A stretch of DNA of 64,000 nt from Bacteroidales bacterium (GCA_014800245.1 JAAVGM010000006.1:45803-109802), one strand, 5' to 3'; numbered from the stretch's first letter, positions 7,827 to 16,774 are shown. Numbers and translations: made by a program. Notes: a model not told the origin generated them from the sequence alone.

Positions 7827-8822
7827 ATGATTCTTATGAAAATTTTATCTTTTATCGCAAGTATATTCATTTTATTATTCGCTTCTTGCACCGGCAACGG
7901 GGGAAGAAACAGCAATTATATAAAGGATGAGGGGATGGTTTGGAACACTCAATTTCACATCACATATCGCGGATCCGAGCAGCTTAAAGATTCAATCAGG
8001 ATTGTGCTTGATGAAGTGGGACACAATCTTTCGGTGTTCGATCAGACTTCTCTTGTTTCGCAAGTGAATCATCAGGATTCCACTCCGGTGAATCGCGATT
8101 TCATTCAGGTATATAAAATGTCGGAGAAGATCAATAGGCTTTCGGGTGGTCTGTTCGACCCTACCCTCTCCCCTCTGATCACTGCCTGGGGTTTCGGTCC
8201 GGGACATAAGGCCACTCCCGACACACTCCGCATTGATTCGCTTCTGAGAATTGTCGGAATCGAGAAAACAATTCTAAGAGGAGATACAATAGTGAAGGGG
8301 CATCCTGATATACAGTTTAATTTCTCTGCGATTGCGAAGGGATATGGGTGCGACAGAATAGCCGAGATGTTTGAAAGGAATGGCGTTTCGGATTATATGA
8401 TTGAGATTGGCGGAGAAATCGTTGCGGCGGGGAAGAGCCCATCAAATTCAGATTGGAACATATCAATCGACCGTCCGATTGTGTCAAATTCGGATATTAT
8501 CCATGAATCGCAGGTTATAATTTCATTTACCGGAATGGGACTTGCCACATCCGGGAATTATCGCAATTATCATGGGTCGGCATCGGAAAGATATGGACAC
8601 ACTATCTCCCCTCTCACCGGACGACCTGTTCAGACAGATGTTTTGAGCGCCACAGTGCTTGCTCCGTCGGCTATGGAAGCCGACGGATTAGCCACAGCTT
8701 TCATGGCAATGGGTTCGGAGAAATCTAAGGAGACTGCAAATCAACTCAAGCTCCCCGTGCTTCTCATCTGCAGCGACACAGTGTGGATCTCTCCCCAATT
8801 CGACGAATTAATTTTGAAATAA
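7827..8822 (+). CDS. apbE: FAD:protein FMN transferase (ApbE family lipoprotein)
   Basis: Periplasmic lipoprotein that attaches FMN from FAD to a Thr or Ser of target proteins such as NqrB/C or RnfD/G and other flavinylated periplasmic proteins. An N-terminal lipoprotein signal ends in LLFASC (Cys about residue 21). ApbE-type blocks follow: SVFDQTSLVSQVN, LFDPTLSPLITAWGFG, and the metal-binding C-terminal motif MEADGLATAFMAMG with the conserved Asp and Thr. Length 331 is normal. ATG 7836 is an equally possible start. No obvious flavinylated partner (Nqr, Rnf, FMN-binding domain) lies in this window, so its targets must be elsewhere. It stands alone on the plus strand behind its own promoter. 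Confidence 0.92.
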   Translation: MILMKILSFIASIFILLFASCTGNGGRNSNYIKDEGMVWNTQFHITYRGSEQLKDSIRIVLDEVGHNLSVFDQTSLVSQVNHQDSTPVNRDFIQVYKMSEKINRLSGGLFDPTLSPLITAWGFGPGHKATPDTLRIDSLLRIVGIEKTILRGDTIVKGHPDIQFNFSAIAKGYGCDRIAEMFERNGVSDYMIEIGGEIVAAGKSPSNSDWNISIDRPIVSNSDIIHESQVIISFTGMGLATSGNYRNYHGSASERYGHTISPLTGRPVQTDVLSATVLAPSAMEADGLATAFMAMGSEKSKETANQLKLPVLLICSDTVWISPQFDELILK

Positions 8823-8843
8823 ACCTTATTATTTGTCGTTTAT

Positions 8844-8875
8844 TTGTTATAATAATATATAATTCATATATTTGC
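8844..8875 (+). promoter_or_regulatory. Consensus Bacteroidota promoter for the micro-ORF
   Basis: TTTG (8844-8847), exactly 20 bases, then TATATTTG (8868-8875): a full match to the -33/-7 consensus. It is among the best promoters in the window and drives only a 36-codon frame. Confidence 0.8.
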
Positions 8876-8912
8876 AGAAACAAAAGTAAAATAACTTTTA
8901 GCATCAGTTATT

Positions 8913-9023
8913 ATGACAGAGAAAATAGTTATAAAGAATCCTTCAGATAATGTTAAGAAATTTTTTGAGGCAATGAAAAATAGAAAAGAAAAAACATTGT
9001 CCCAATTATCTGAAATGAATTGA
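8913..9023 (+). CDS. 36-residue micro-ORF, unrecognised (antitoxin-like start or relic)
   Basis: ATG 8913 to TGA 9021-9023 encodes MTEKIVIKNPSDNVKKFFEA followed by a Lys/Glu-rich end (KNRKEKTLSQLSEMN). The start resembles the short N-terminal strand-plus-helix of RelB-like antitoxins found in many Bacteroidales (short beta strand, then a helix with KKFxE), but the DNA-binding or toxin-binding remainder is missing. A second short open stretch in another frame (9025-9120, ending EHLNLLTIIHTAIVEGK) follows with no good start; I do not recognise it. Either a real small protein or the decayed end of a toxin-antitoxin pair. The strong promoter argues that it is transcribed. Confidence 0.4.
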   Translation: MTEKIVIKNPSDNVKKFFEAMKNRKEKTLSQLSEMN

Positions 9024-9121
9024 AGACAACACGTCTGTCCAATATGCTCACTTTATTTGCAGGAAAGAACATTTAAATCTTCTCACAATAATTCACACAG
9101 CGATAGTTGAAGGTAAATGAA

Positions 9122-9165
9122 TTTAGGCTCCATTCAATATAAAAAATTATTGAATGGAGCCTAAA
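9122..9165 (-). terminator. Hairpin after the patatin gene
   Basis: Perfect 18-bp stem (9122-9139 with 9148-9165) and 8-base loop, 4 bases after the patatin stop codon on the minus strand. There is no long T-run on either side, so termination strength is uncertain; it also closes the micro-ORF transcript from the other side. Confidence 0.7.
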
Positions 9166-9169
9166 CAAA

Positions 9170-11482
9170 TCATCTGAGAATCTTCGGCGCATGGATCAGC
9201 ATACCGAAGTTGATGCCGAAATTCCAATTGCGCGCCGGATAGGAAAGATAATTGCCATAAAGGGAGAGCGATGCAAAGGGGAAGTTATACACCACTGCCA
9301 TCTCTCCTATGAATTCGGCTCGATTGAACCATCCGCTATACAAGGCTGAATTGTCGGGCCCTTTCTTCACACCGCGTATCGGAGAATAGAGATAGAAATC
9401 TCCTCTCACTTGCAATTTGCCTACAGGTTTCCATATCGGCATAACGCCCACGGCCGCATAGCTGTCGGATCTGAATGCCTCATTGAAATAATTCTGTGTG
9501 GAGGGCGTAGGGGCAAAGGCAGGTGCATGAACAAGAGTAGCCACATAATTCTGGGGAAGCTTCTGGAGAGTGCCGAGCAGATTGGCTGATCCTCCTACTG
9601 CAAAATGTTTTCCAATCGGAAAGAACTGTTTCCAATTAAATTCAGCTGAGGCGCGGAAATGTCCGTTATAATCCGTGCGCAACGCCTTGTCGCCATTGGG
9701 AGTGAACCGCGATTGCTCATAACTTCCCTGAACATCGGCTTTCCATTCCATCCCTTCGCTCGGATAGAGAGGATCATTGAGCATACCTCCGCGGAATCCT
9801 GCCCGCAAAGCTGTGATAAGATATTGTGTCTTATCTTTATTCATCGTGGAATAATCGCCGATATTGGTGGGATAATATGAGTCGGATTCATAACCCCATG
9901 TGAGCTGCGAATAACCTACCATATTTTTATTCATAGCCCACACATATTTCATTCTAAGGAAATTCTGGCTCTCAGTGATGAATGTCGGAGTAGAGGTCTG
10001 ATAGAAGAGGAGTTCGGAATCATAGAATTTCTGCTTTTGAGCCACTCCCATAAATTCCAGATATGAGGGGGTGTTGGAGCGTAAGGAGAAGCGCCCGGAC
10101 AGCATCCCTGCATAATACGACTGTCCTACCCATGCCTGCAAATCCACATCAAGAGAGTTGAAGCTGAGAGTGTGATAGCCTAAATCAACGTAAAGCATAC
10201 TATTGGTTGATGATGTGATCCACCCTCCTACTCCTACCGACCAAGGTTTCTTCACCGTGGCCTCAAGCAGAAGAGTATTCTTTCCATCCTTCCCGAATTG
10301 TGCTTGCGGAACAAGATTGCTCAAAGTGCCATCGGTTACGGCCCCATAATAAGCCTCCTCCGTTTTCTCAAGATTGAATGGTCGCTTTTTCGGTCCTTCA
10401 AACAGATACTCAAGATAACGCGCCTGCCCGGGAGTGGAAGCTCCGGTCACTGAAACGGAATCAAACACCACTTCGGGAGTGGAGGCGGCAAATTGCTCTC
10501 TGCGAGCCGTGACTTCCGCCAAAGGAACGCGGGCCGATACTCTCTTCTTTATGGAATCCACCATCGCGAGTCCGGTCTTATAACCGATCTGATAGATGGT
10601 ATCCGCCTGATTAAAGTCGAGAACACCGAATTGAAGCACGGGCACTTGGATCTTGATACCATTCTTGGAGGGAACGGAATAATCGTTGTTCTGGATAATC
10701 ATATCCTCCAACTGACTGTATATATCCCCTTGCTGCGGTTTTTTATCCGGACTTGACACCGAAACACCGATAATAAAGTCGGGATTGAAGTCTTGCTGCA
10801 TCACATTCACAGGGAAATTATCATAAATGCCGCCATCATAGACAAGAACACCGTTCATCTTTATCGGACGGAATACGAGAGGGAACGACATTGATGCCCT
10901 CACTGCATCGGCCAATGAACCCTTGGAAAGAACTACCTTATGTTTGTGATATACGTCTGATGTGACACATCTGAATGGAACGAAAAGATTATTGAAATCG
11001 GCTCCGCATTGAAGCGTATATGGAGAATATAGCTCTAAAAATTCTATATTCATCGGAATCGGATTAATCAGGCTCGTCGGGAGCATCGACATGATTCCGG
11101 CTGTGTCCTTAGGATTGATATTCACTCCTACCCATTGCGGCTTGGGATTAAGACGCGAAATAAGGCTCACGTTTTGCGGATTGATTGTGCCCGTGCTCCA
11201 ATAGGTGAAGTCTTTGGATGTGAAGAGTTTCATCATCCTTGCAGGGTCCCATCCGCAGGAATAAAGCGAGCCCACGATCGCCCCCATCGATGTCCCTGTG
11301 ACGTAATCCACCGGAATATCATTATCCTCCAGTGCCTTTATCACTCCGACATGGGCTATACCCTTAGCCCCGCCTCCGCTAAGCACAAGCCCCACGGTCT
11401 GGCGCTTTTGTGCAAAAACGGTCGCAGCGCTCATGGCAAGCACTGCGACCATCATAGTCAATAGTTTAATCTTTTCTTTCAT
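9170..11482 (-). CDS. Patatin-like phospholipase with C-terminal outer-membrane barrel
   Basis: A 770-residue exported protein. After a signal peptide (cleavage near ATVFAQ) comes a patatin domain: oxyanion loop SGGGAKG, nucleophile motif GTSMG and the dyad Asp in VYDGGIYDN. So a Ser-Asp lipid acyl hydrolase is expected. A short middle part (about 330-410, with VSVTGASTPGQARYLEYLFEG) looks like a POTRA-type domain. The last 350 residues are rich in alternating aromatic strands and resemble an Omp85/BamA-type barrel, as in type Vd proteins such as PlpD; the end is KILR rather than a terminal Phe. It may release its lipase domain outside or act at the outer membrane. It follows serB by 32 bases and is probably in the same transcript. 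Confidence 0.87.
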   Translation of the reverse strand: MKEKIKLLTMMVAVLAMSAATVFAQKRQTVGLVLSGGGAKGIAHVGVIKALEDNDIPVDYVTGTSMGAIVGSLYSCGWDPARMMKLFTSKDFTYWSTGTINPQNVSLISRLNPKPQWVGVNINPKDTAGIMSMLPTSLINPIPMNIEFLELYSPYTLQCGADFNNLFVPFRCVTSDVYHKHKVVLSKGSLADAVRASMSFPLVFRPIKMNGVLVYDGGIYDNFPVNVMQQDFNPDFIIGVSVSSPDKKPQQGDIYSQLEDMIIQNNDYSVPSKNGIKIQVPVLQFGVLDFNQADTIYQIGYKTGLAMVDSIKKRVSARVPLAEVTARREQFAASTPEVVFDSVSVTGASTPGQARYLEYLFEGPKKRPFNLEKTEEAYYGAVTDGTLSNLVPQAQFGKDGKNTLLLEATVKKPWSVGVGGWITSSTNSMLYVDLGYHTLSFNSLDVDLQAWVGQSYYAGMLSGRFSLRSNTPSYLEFMGVAQKQKFYDSELLFYQTSTPTFITESQNFLRMKYVWAMNKNMVGYSQLTWGYESDSYYPTNIGDYSTMNKDKTQYLITALRAGFRGGMLNDPLYPSEGMEWKADVQGSYEQSRFTPNGDKALRTDYNGHFRASAEFNWKQFFPIGKHFAVGGSANLLGTLQKLPQNYVATLVHAPAFAPTPSTQNYFNEAFRSDSYAAVGVMPIWKPVGKLQVRGDFYLYSPIRGVKKGPDNSALYSGWFNRAEFIGEMAVVYNFPFASLSLYGNYLSYPARNWNFGINFGMLIHAPKILR

Positions 11483-11514
11483 TGCAATATGGCTTAGATT
11501 TTTGCTATATAAGC

Positions 11515-12744
11515 TTAAGATTTCTGCTCCATATAAGAGTCCTTGAATCCTAAGAAATATAACACTCCATCTATGCCGATTGTTGAGATGCTTTGGCTCG
11601 CTTCCGCTTTTACTTTCGGTTTTGCATGGAAGGCTATTCCTAAACCGGCTTCGGCAAGCATCGGAAGGTCGTTGGCTCCGTCGCCCACTGCGATGGTCTG
11701 TGCGATATTGATTTTCTCTACCTGAGCCAAGAGACGCAGCAGCTCTCTCTTCCGCGGGCCATCCACTATGTCGCCGACGTAATTTCCGGTCAATTTGCCG
11801 TCGGGCCCAAGCTCAAGTTCGTTGGCATATACATAATCGAAGCCGAATTTATTTTTAAGATACTCTCCGAAATAGGTGAATCCACCGGAAAGGATGGCTG
11901 TTTTATAGCCGGAGCGTTTCAACACCTCCATAAGTCGCGGCACACCCTCCGTGATCGGCAATTTCTCAGCTATATCCTTCATCACTGACACATCGAGTCC
12001 TTTAAGGAGCTTGACACGTCGGGTGAAGCTTTCCCGGAAATCTATCTCTCCTCTCATCGCGGATTCCGTAATGGCGCGAACCTCCTCTCCCACTCCGGCG
12101 CGATCAGCAAGCTCGTCGATCACTTCGGTGCGAATCAAAGTCGAGTCCATATCGAAACATATCAATCTGCGACTGCGACGATACATCGTATCTTCCTGCA
12201 TTGAGATGTCGAAGTTGAGTTCGGAGGCAAGCTGCATGAAATCGCTCTGCATCTTTACACGGTCTTCGGGGGTGCCTCTGACGGATAACTCGATACATCC
12301 TTTTGTCATTGGCTGCTGCTCTTCGTCGAGCGGCATGCGTCCCGTGAGGCGTGTGATAGTTTCGATGTTCAGCCCCTGCTGAGTTATGATTGAGGATACG
12401 GCTGATATCTGAGCTGCCGTGATTCGTCGTCCGAGGAGTGTGACGATATATCGGTTCTTCCCTTGACGTCCTACCCATGCATTATATTCATCTTCCGTGA
12501 CAATTGAAAACTGAACCTGTACCTGAAGGTCGTTGGTCTTGAAAAGAAGCTCTTTCAAGATTTCCCCACTCCTGCGGCTGTCGGTCTTGAAAAGAATACC
12601 TAAAGCAAGGGTATGATGAATATCTGCCTGACCGATATCAAGGATATCTGCATTATAGCGGGCAAGAATCTCAGTAAGACTGGCTGTGATTCCACTCTTA
12701 TCCGGACCCGATATATTGATTAATATTAATTCTGTATGTGGCAT
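11515..12744 (-). CDS. serB: Phosphoserine phosphatase with two N-terminal ACT domains
   Basis: Cytosolic HAD phosphatase for the last step of serine synthesis. The first 180 residues hold two ACT-like domains (start LILINISGPDKSGITASLTE; second near YIVTLLGRRITAAQISAVSS), likely for amino-acid sensing. The HAD core follows: nucleophile motif CFDMDSTLIRTEVIDELA, Ser/Thr motif AILSGGFTYF, Lys in GPRKRELL, and metal motif AVGDGANDLPML. Length 409 fits the long ACT-SerB type. It starts 14 bases after the Sel1 gene and is followed by the patatin gene; no functional link among the three is known to me. Confidence 0.95.
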   Translation of the reverse strand: MPHTELILINISGPDKSGITASLTEILARYNADILDIGQADIHHTLALGILFKTDSRRSGEILKELLFKTNDLQVQVQFSIVTEDEYNAWVGRQGKNRYIVTLLGRRITAAQISAVSSIITQQGLNIETITRLTGRMPLDEEQQPMTKGCIELSVRGTPEDRVKMQSDFMQLASELNFDISMQEDTMYRRSRRLICFDMDSTLIRTEVIDELADRAGVGEEVRAITESAMRGEIDFRESFTRRVKLLKGLDVSVMKDIAEKLPITEGVPRLMEVLKRSGYKTAILSGGFTYFGEYLKNKFGFDYVYANELELGPDGKLTGNYVGDIVDGPRKRELLRLLAQVEKINIAQTIAVGDGANDLPMLAEAGLGIAFHAKPKVKAEASQSISTIGIDGVLYFLGFKDSYMEQKS

Positions 12745-12758
12745 GGGATAAAGTAATC

Positions 12759-13490
12759 TTATCTTTTTTTCTTCTTTTTGGTGGTAGTTTTCTTTTTTGT
12801 TGAAGTAGCGGCTGTTTTCTTGGGCGTTGATTTCGCTAAAGTCTTGGATCGCGGAGCTTTCTTCTCCGGGAGCTTCACCCCCTTATTTTCCAGAAGACCG
12901 GCAAGGTAAGCAGCATCAGGATAGTTTTGCTCTCCGGCCATTTTAAAATATTTCAAAGCCCTCGGCAAATCCTGTTCCACCCCTATGCCGTCGCGAAGCA
13001 TAACGGCATAACGGAACGCACCTTCTGCACTTCCTCTCTCTGCGGCTCGCCAATAATTCTCTGCTGCCACACGATAATCCTGCAACACCCCTTGGCCCGC
13101 CTCGAATTGCTTTCCTATATTTATAAGAGCTTCCGTATGCCCGTTGCGGGCTGCTTTGCGAAACCAATAGGCCGACTCCCCATAATCCTTCTTAGTGCCG
13201 ATTCCGTCACGATAGAGAGTGCCGATGATATAATCGGCTTCAGTATTCCCTTCGGCAGCAACTTTGCCATACCATTGCCACGCCTCCTTCACATCCTTTT
13301 TTATCCCGGTTCCTGTTTCAAGGCATTGACCCACAATCAACATAGCCTCAGGATCTCCGGCTTCGGCCTGCTTTATATGTATTTCATAGTCGAATTCATT
13401 AATGCCGTAAGTGGATGCAGTGTGGTCGGCAAATGCGCTGACACTGCAAGATAAGCATAATAGAATTACTGATAATGTTTTTTTCTTCAT
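12759..13490 (-). CDS. Secreted Sel1-like repeat protein with Lys-rich tail
   Basis: A 243-residue protein with a clear signal peptide (MKKKTLSVILLCLSCSVSAFA). Residues 45-200 form about four Sel1-like repeats (AMLIVGQCLETGTGIKKDV, IIGTLYRDGIGTKKDYGESA, and so on), each a 36-residue helix pair; these serve protein-protein contacts. The last 40 residues are almost only Lys, Thr, Ala, Ser and Pro (ATSTKKKTTTKKKKKR), a low-complexity basic tail that might bind nucleic acid or surface polymers. First gene of a probable Sel1 - serB - patatin transcript. Precise role unknown. Confidence 0.85.
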   Translation of the reverse strand: MKKKTLSVILLCLSCSVSAFADHTASTYGINEFDYEIHIKQAEAGDPEAMLIVGQCLETGTGIKKDVKEAWQWYGKVAAEGNTEADYIIGTLYRDGIGTKKDYGESAYWFRKAARNGHTEALINIGKQFEAGQGVLQDYRVAAENYWRAAERGSAEGAFRYAVMLRDGIGVEQDLPRALKYFKMAGEQNYPDAAYLAGLLENKGVKLPEKKAPRSKTLAKSTPKKTAATSTKKKTTTKKKKKR

Positions 13491-13532
13491 GTTATAAATA
13501 GATTCCTTATATTGGGAAGAGGATCCTTATAT

Positions 13533-13540
13533 CAAATATA
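13533..13540 (-). promoter_or_regulatory. Possible -7 box for the Sel1 - serB - patatin transcript
   Basis: On the minus strand TATATTTG matches TAnnTTTG, about 45 bases before the Sel1 start codon. No good -33 TTTG is found 19-21 bases further upstream, so support is partial. Confidence 0.4.
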
Positions 13541-13555
13541 AGCTTTTATTTAATA

Positions 13556-13583
13556 GAGAAGACGGTCTTTCGGCCGTCTTCTC
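13556..13583 (-). terminator. Terminator after the DUF349 gene
   Basis: 10-bp stem (13556-13565 with 13574-13583), GC-rich next to the loop, starting 23 bases after the DUF349 stop codon on the minus strand. The T-run is weak. Confidence 0.65.
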
Positions 13584-13606
13584 ATATCTATCAGTAGCTG
13601 TGAAAA

Positions 13607-15493
13607 TTATTCTCCTTTGGAAAGGATTGCGATCTTCTCTTCCACCTGCTTTATCTCCTCTTTGAGACGGTTGATCTTTCTTTCCATCTCCTTCACCATA
13701 GAGTTGCCTGCGGAAGATTTCACATTGAAGAATCCCATGTTGTTTTCTATGGTCTTCATCTCGTTGCGCTTGGCGTCGAGCACACGGTTAAGGCGGTCGC
13801 GCTCGCGGTTGAGGCTCTGACCATCCCCTTTGAGATTAGCCACACGCTCCTGGAAATTATTCATGCGTGCCTTGCGCTCGCGATTGTTGAATGCTCCGTA
13901 GAGTTCGTCGCAGATTGCGCGATATTCTGCATAGATCTTATCCTTGAGCTTGAAAGGAACAAAGCCGGCCTCCTGCCATGCAGCCTGAAGCTCCTTGACG
14001 CGCCCTATCACTTCGTTACGGTCGCCATCCTTGGGAAGAAGCTTGAGTTCTTCAATGATGGCACGCTTTTTCTCAAGAGCCGTATTCTCTGATTCGCGGC
14101 GGGCAGCCTCCTGCTTCTTGCGCTCGTCGAAGAAATAGTTGCAGGCATTCTGGAAACGCTCCCAGATGCTGTCGCTATATTTGCGGGGCACGCTGCCTAT
14201 CTTCTTCCATTCTGCCTGAAGCTTCACAATCTCTGCTATCGCCTTGCGAGAATCTTCCATTGATTTCAGCGCCTCGGCCTTTTCGCAAAGAGCTGTCTTC
14301 TTTGCAAGATTTGAAGCGCCTTCCTCCTTGGCATTCTTGAAATACTCATTCTTAGTGTTAAAGAATGTATCGCAGGCAGTGCGGAAACGATTGTAGAGAA
14401 TAGTATTGCTCTTCTTTGGAGCGAATCCATGCTCACGCCATTCTTTCTGAAGTTCGATCACTCTGTCGGTAGCGGCCTTCCAATCGTTGAAAGTGTGAAG
14501 GGAAGAAAGGTCGAATCCCTCTACCTCCTCGCAGATCTTTGTCTTTGCAGCTTCATTGGCAATCTCAGCTTCCTTTCTCTTCTCAAAATATTCCTGATGA
14601 CGGCGATTGATCACTGATGAAGCAGCCTTGAATTCCTCCCAGAGAGTTTCGCGTATCTCCTTTGCCACCGGACCGATATTGCGCCATGCCTCATGAATAG
14701 TCTGCAATTGGCGGAACGCAGCGATAGGATCTGCCACCTCCTCAAGCTTCTTGGCATCCTCAATCAAACCTTTCTTGGCTTCAAGATTCTTTTTGAAATC
14801 AAGGTCGCGAAGCTCCTTATTCATCTTCAGATGATCATAGAATTGCTCGGTGACGTTCTGGAACTGTTTCCATACATCATTCTCGGCGCTTGCAGGGATC
14901 TCCTTGATGGCCTTGAAGTCTTGAACAAGCTGTTGGAATTCGGGGAAACGAACATTCACGTTGTCGATATCCTCAGTGATCTGCTTGAGCTGTTCGAGAA
15001 TTGCGTTCTTCTTTTCAAGGTTGGCTTTGCGGTTTTCCTCATCGGCAAGGATATAGGCATTGCGTTTCTCCTTAAATTCAGCGTATAATGTTTTGAACTC
15101 ATTCTCTTTCTCATCCACAGGCGACGAGAATGCAGCGGGATCGTTGCCCTCATCGATGAACGCATTGAGCTGTTCGAGATTCTCTTTGGTCTTTATGTTG
15201 AAGAAGGCTTGCTTGAGATATGTCACATCCTTATGCGCCTCCATATTGTCGGCGGCAAGAATTTCTTTGAGCTCAGCAATAAGTCCGTCTTTATCAAGAG
15301 AATGTATGCGACGTAATTTCTTAATCTCATCACTCTCCTCCTTCTCTTCCTTGGCATCAGCGACAGCATCAGCCACCTCGGCAAGGGTCTCGGAGGGAGA
15401 AGCAGTTTCAACACATTCATTTACTGTCTCTTCTGAAACAGTGCAGGATTTTGCAGCGTCGTCAGCCGGCGCCACTTTTTCAAGATCATTCAT
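13607..15493 (-). CDS. DUF349 domain protein
   Basis: A 628-residue, very charged, mostly helical cytosolic protein with five or so DUF349 repeats of about 70 residues. Each repeat has the pattern of a conserved Trp and a basic end (for example VIELQKEWREHGFAP, IVKLQAEWKKIGSVPRKYSD, VKELQAAWQEAGFVPFKLKD). The N-terminal 60 residues are acidic and low in complexity; the C-terminus is a coiled coil (MVKEMERKINRLKEEIKQVE). Members are conserved throughout Bacteroidota without an established function; a link to ribosome or RNA has been proposed for some DUF349 proteins. It starts 47 bases after the cyclophilin stop codon, so the two share a transcript. Confidence 0.88.
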   Translation of the reverse strand: MNDLEKVAPADDAAKSCTVSEETVNECVETASPSETLAEVADAVADAKEEKEESDEIKKLRRIHSLDKDGLIAELKEILAADNMEAHKDVTYLKQAFFNIKTKENLEQLNAFIDEGNDPAAFSSPVDEKENEFKTLYAEFKEKRNAYILADEENRKANLEKKNAILEQLKQITEDIDNVNVRFPEFQQLVQDFKAIKEIPASAENDVWKQFQNVTEQFYDHLKMNKELRDLDFKKNLEAKKGLIEDAKKLEEVADPIAAFRQLQTIHEAWRNIGPVAKEIRETLWEEFKAASSVINRRHQEYFEKRKEAEIANEAAKTKICEEVEGFDLSSLHTFNDWKAATDRVIELQKEWREHGFAPKKSNTILYNRFRTACDTFFNTKNEYFKNAKEEGASNLAKKTALCEKAEALKSMEDSRKAIAEIVKLQAEWKKIGSVPRKYSDSIWERFQNACNYFFDERKKQEAARRESENTALEKKRAIIEELKLLPKDGDRNEVIGRVKELQAAWQEAGFVPFKLKDKIYAEYRAICDELYGAFNNRERKARMNNFQERVANLKGDGQSLNRERDRLNRVLDAKRNEMKTIENNMGFFNVKSSAGNSMVKEMERKINRLKEEIKQVEEKIAILSKGE

Positions 15494-15540
15494 ATAGGTT
15501 CAATTCATTATTCAGCCGAAGCTTTTTTATTTTTTTGCAT

Positions 15541-16359
15541 TTATTTCTCTACTTTCATGGAGATGACGCGGATATCTTCTTCCGGGCGATCATCGCGTCC
15601 GGTGGGAGCGTTCTGGATCTTCTCCACAACATCCATCCCTTCCAACACTTCTCCAAACACAGTGTATTGACCGTCAAGATGCGGAGTGCCCCCCACAGTG
15701 GTGTAAGCCTCTACCACCTCCTCAGGAAGCTCGCTCTTTACATTTTTCTCCACTTCCTCCACAAGCTGAAGACGAAGGGCTTCAAGACCTTCCCTATCTT
15801 CCGCCGCCTGGAGTTCTTTTATCTTGGCCTCGTTCTGCTTAACAAGCTCATTGAAATAAGCCTGCTTGCGGGGCATCGCTGATCTTTCTGCCATACGCGC
15901 CACATCCTCCGCAGAATATTTCTCGCCGGTGACGATATAGAATTGCGATCCCGAACTGCGTCTTTCGGGATTCACTGCATCCCCTGTGCGGGCCGCAGCC
16001 AATGCGCCATATTTGTGGAAATGTTTCGGATAGTCTATCTCAGCCTCAAGCGTATAGTCGGGACTCCCCGCTCCTAATCGCTGACCCGGAACGGCATCCT
16101 TTGAATCGGGGTCGCCGGTCTGCACCATGAAGTCTTTGATAACTCTGTGGAACAGCACTCCATCATAGTAACCCTCATTTACGAGCTTGAGGAAATTGTC
16201 GCGGTGGATCGGGGTGTCATCATAAAGCTTCACCTTGATATCCCCCAAAGATGTTTGGATATCCACTACCGGACCTGCCGGAATCGTAGTTTCTGCCATA
16301 ATTTTTGAGTTGAATAGCACTGAAAGCATTATCAGTGCGGTCATTATCTTTATTTTCAT
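15541..16359 (-). CDS. Periplasmic cyclophilin-type peptidyl-prolyl isomerase
   Basis: Exported PPIase of 272 residues that speeds proline isomerisation of envelope proteins. A signal peptide (MKIKIMTALIMLSVLFNSKIMAE) is followed by the cyclophilin domain: VDIQTSLGDIKVKLYDDTP, the active-site block FHRVIKDFMVQTGD, and SGSQFYIVTG. A charged helical insert of about 60 residues (from KYSAEDVARMAERSAMPRK) lies between the FYIVTG strand and the final LDGQYTVFGEVLEGMDVV; such an insert is common in the Bacteroidota type. The frame is open 120 codons further upstream, but that stretch overlaps a real gene in another frame and has no signal peptide, so I start at ATG 16359. Confidence 0.93.
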   Translation of the reverse strand: MKIKIMTALIMLSVLFNSKIMAETTIPAGPVVDIQTSLGDIKVKLYDDTPIHRDNFLKLVNEGYYDGVLFHRVIKDFMVQTGDPDSKDAVPGQRLGAGSPDYTLEAEIDYPKHFHKYGALAAARTGDAVNPERRSSGSQFYIVTGEKYSAEDVARMAERSAMPRKQAYFNELVKQNEAKIKELQAAEDREGLEALRLQLVEEVEKNVKSELPEEVVEAYTTVGGTPHLDGQYTVFGEVLEGMDVVEKIQNAPTGRDDRPEEDIRVISMKVEK

Positions 16360-16411
16360 ATTTGCTTTTACATTAGGAGAGATAGCGGGCAATGGGCAGC
16401 CAAAGCTTCCC

Positions 16412-16774
16412 TTACATCGCCTCCCCTTCGGAATATATTCTTTTATAGATTCGGCGGAAGTTGTCGTCGCTTGCACGCAGTTCATCCACACGATCCTTAT
16501 AATCCTCTCCCCATATCCCTTCAAGGAGCGAACCGATATATTTGCGGTCGCGGTCGCGCTCGATTGCTCCTTCAATGAGAGGAGTGAGCCAGCGATCGAA
16601 TTTTTCACGATCCACTGCCGAAAGATAGCGTGCGGTGCTTGCCAAGAACTGCCCGGAATTATCAGCCAGACGAAGCTTGCAAATAAGGTCGCCCATCTCT
16701 GACTCACAAGTATCCACATTATCGACTATGTATTCATAGATCGACATCCCATCCCTCTCTTTATCTATTTCCAT
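16412..16774 (-). CDS. Conserved hypothetical protein, 120 aa
   Basis: A small, acidic, helical soluble protein (MEIDKERDGMSIYEYIVDNV at the start; end IYKRIYSEGEAM). I do not recognise the family. Reasons to call it real: a good ribosome binding site (AAAGAAAGGAAAATAA directly before ATG 16774), coding composition, and tight spacing (52 bases) to the cyclophilin gene in the same direction. The alternating Arg/Asp content (AIERDRDRKYIG) points to surface helices. Function unknown. Confidence 0.72.
   Translation of the reverse strand: MEIDKERDGMSIYEYIVDNVDTCESEMGDLICKLRLADNSGQFLASTARYLSAVDREKFDRWLTPLIEGAIERDRDRKYIGSLLEGIWGEDYKDRVDELRASDDNFRRIYKRIYSEGEAM

Noticed and set aside
16360..16719. 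120-codon upstream extension of the cyclophilin frame
   Set aside because: It overlaps a better-supported gene in another frame, lacks a ribosome binding site, and would bury a clear signal peptide starting at ATG 16359.
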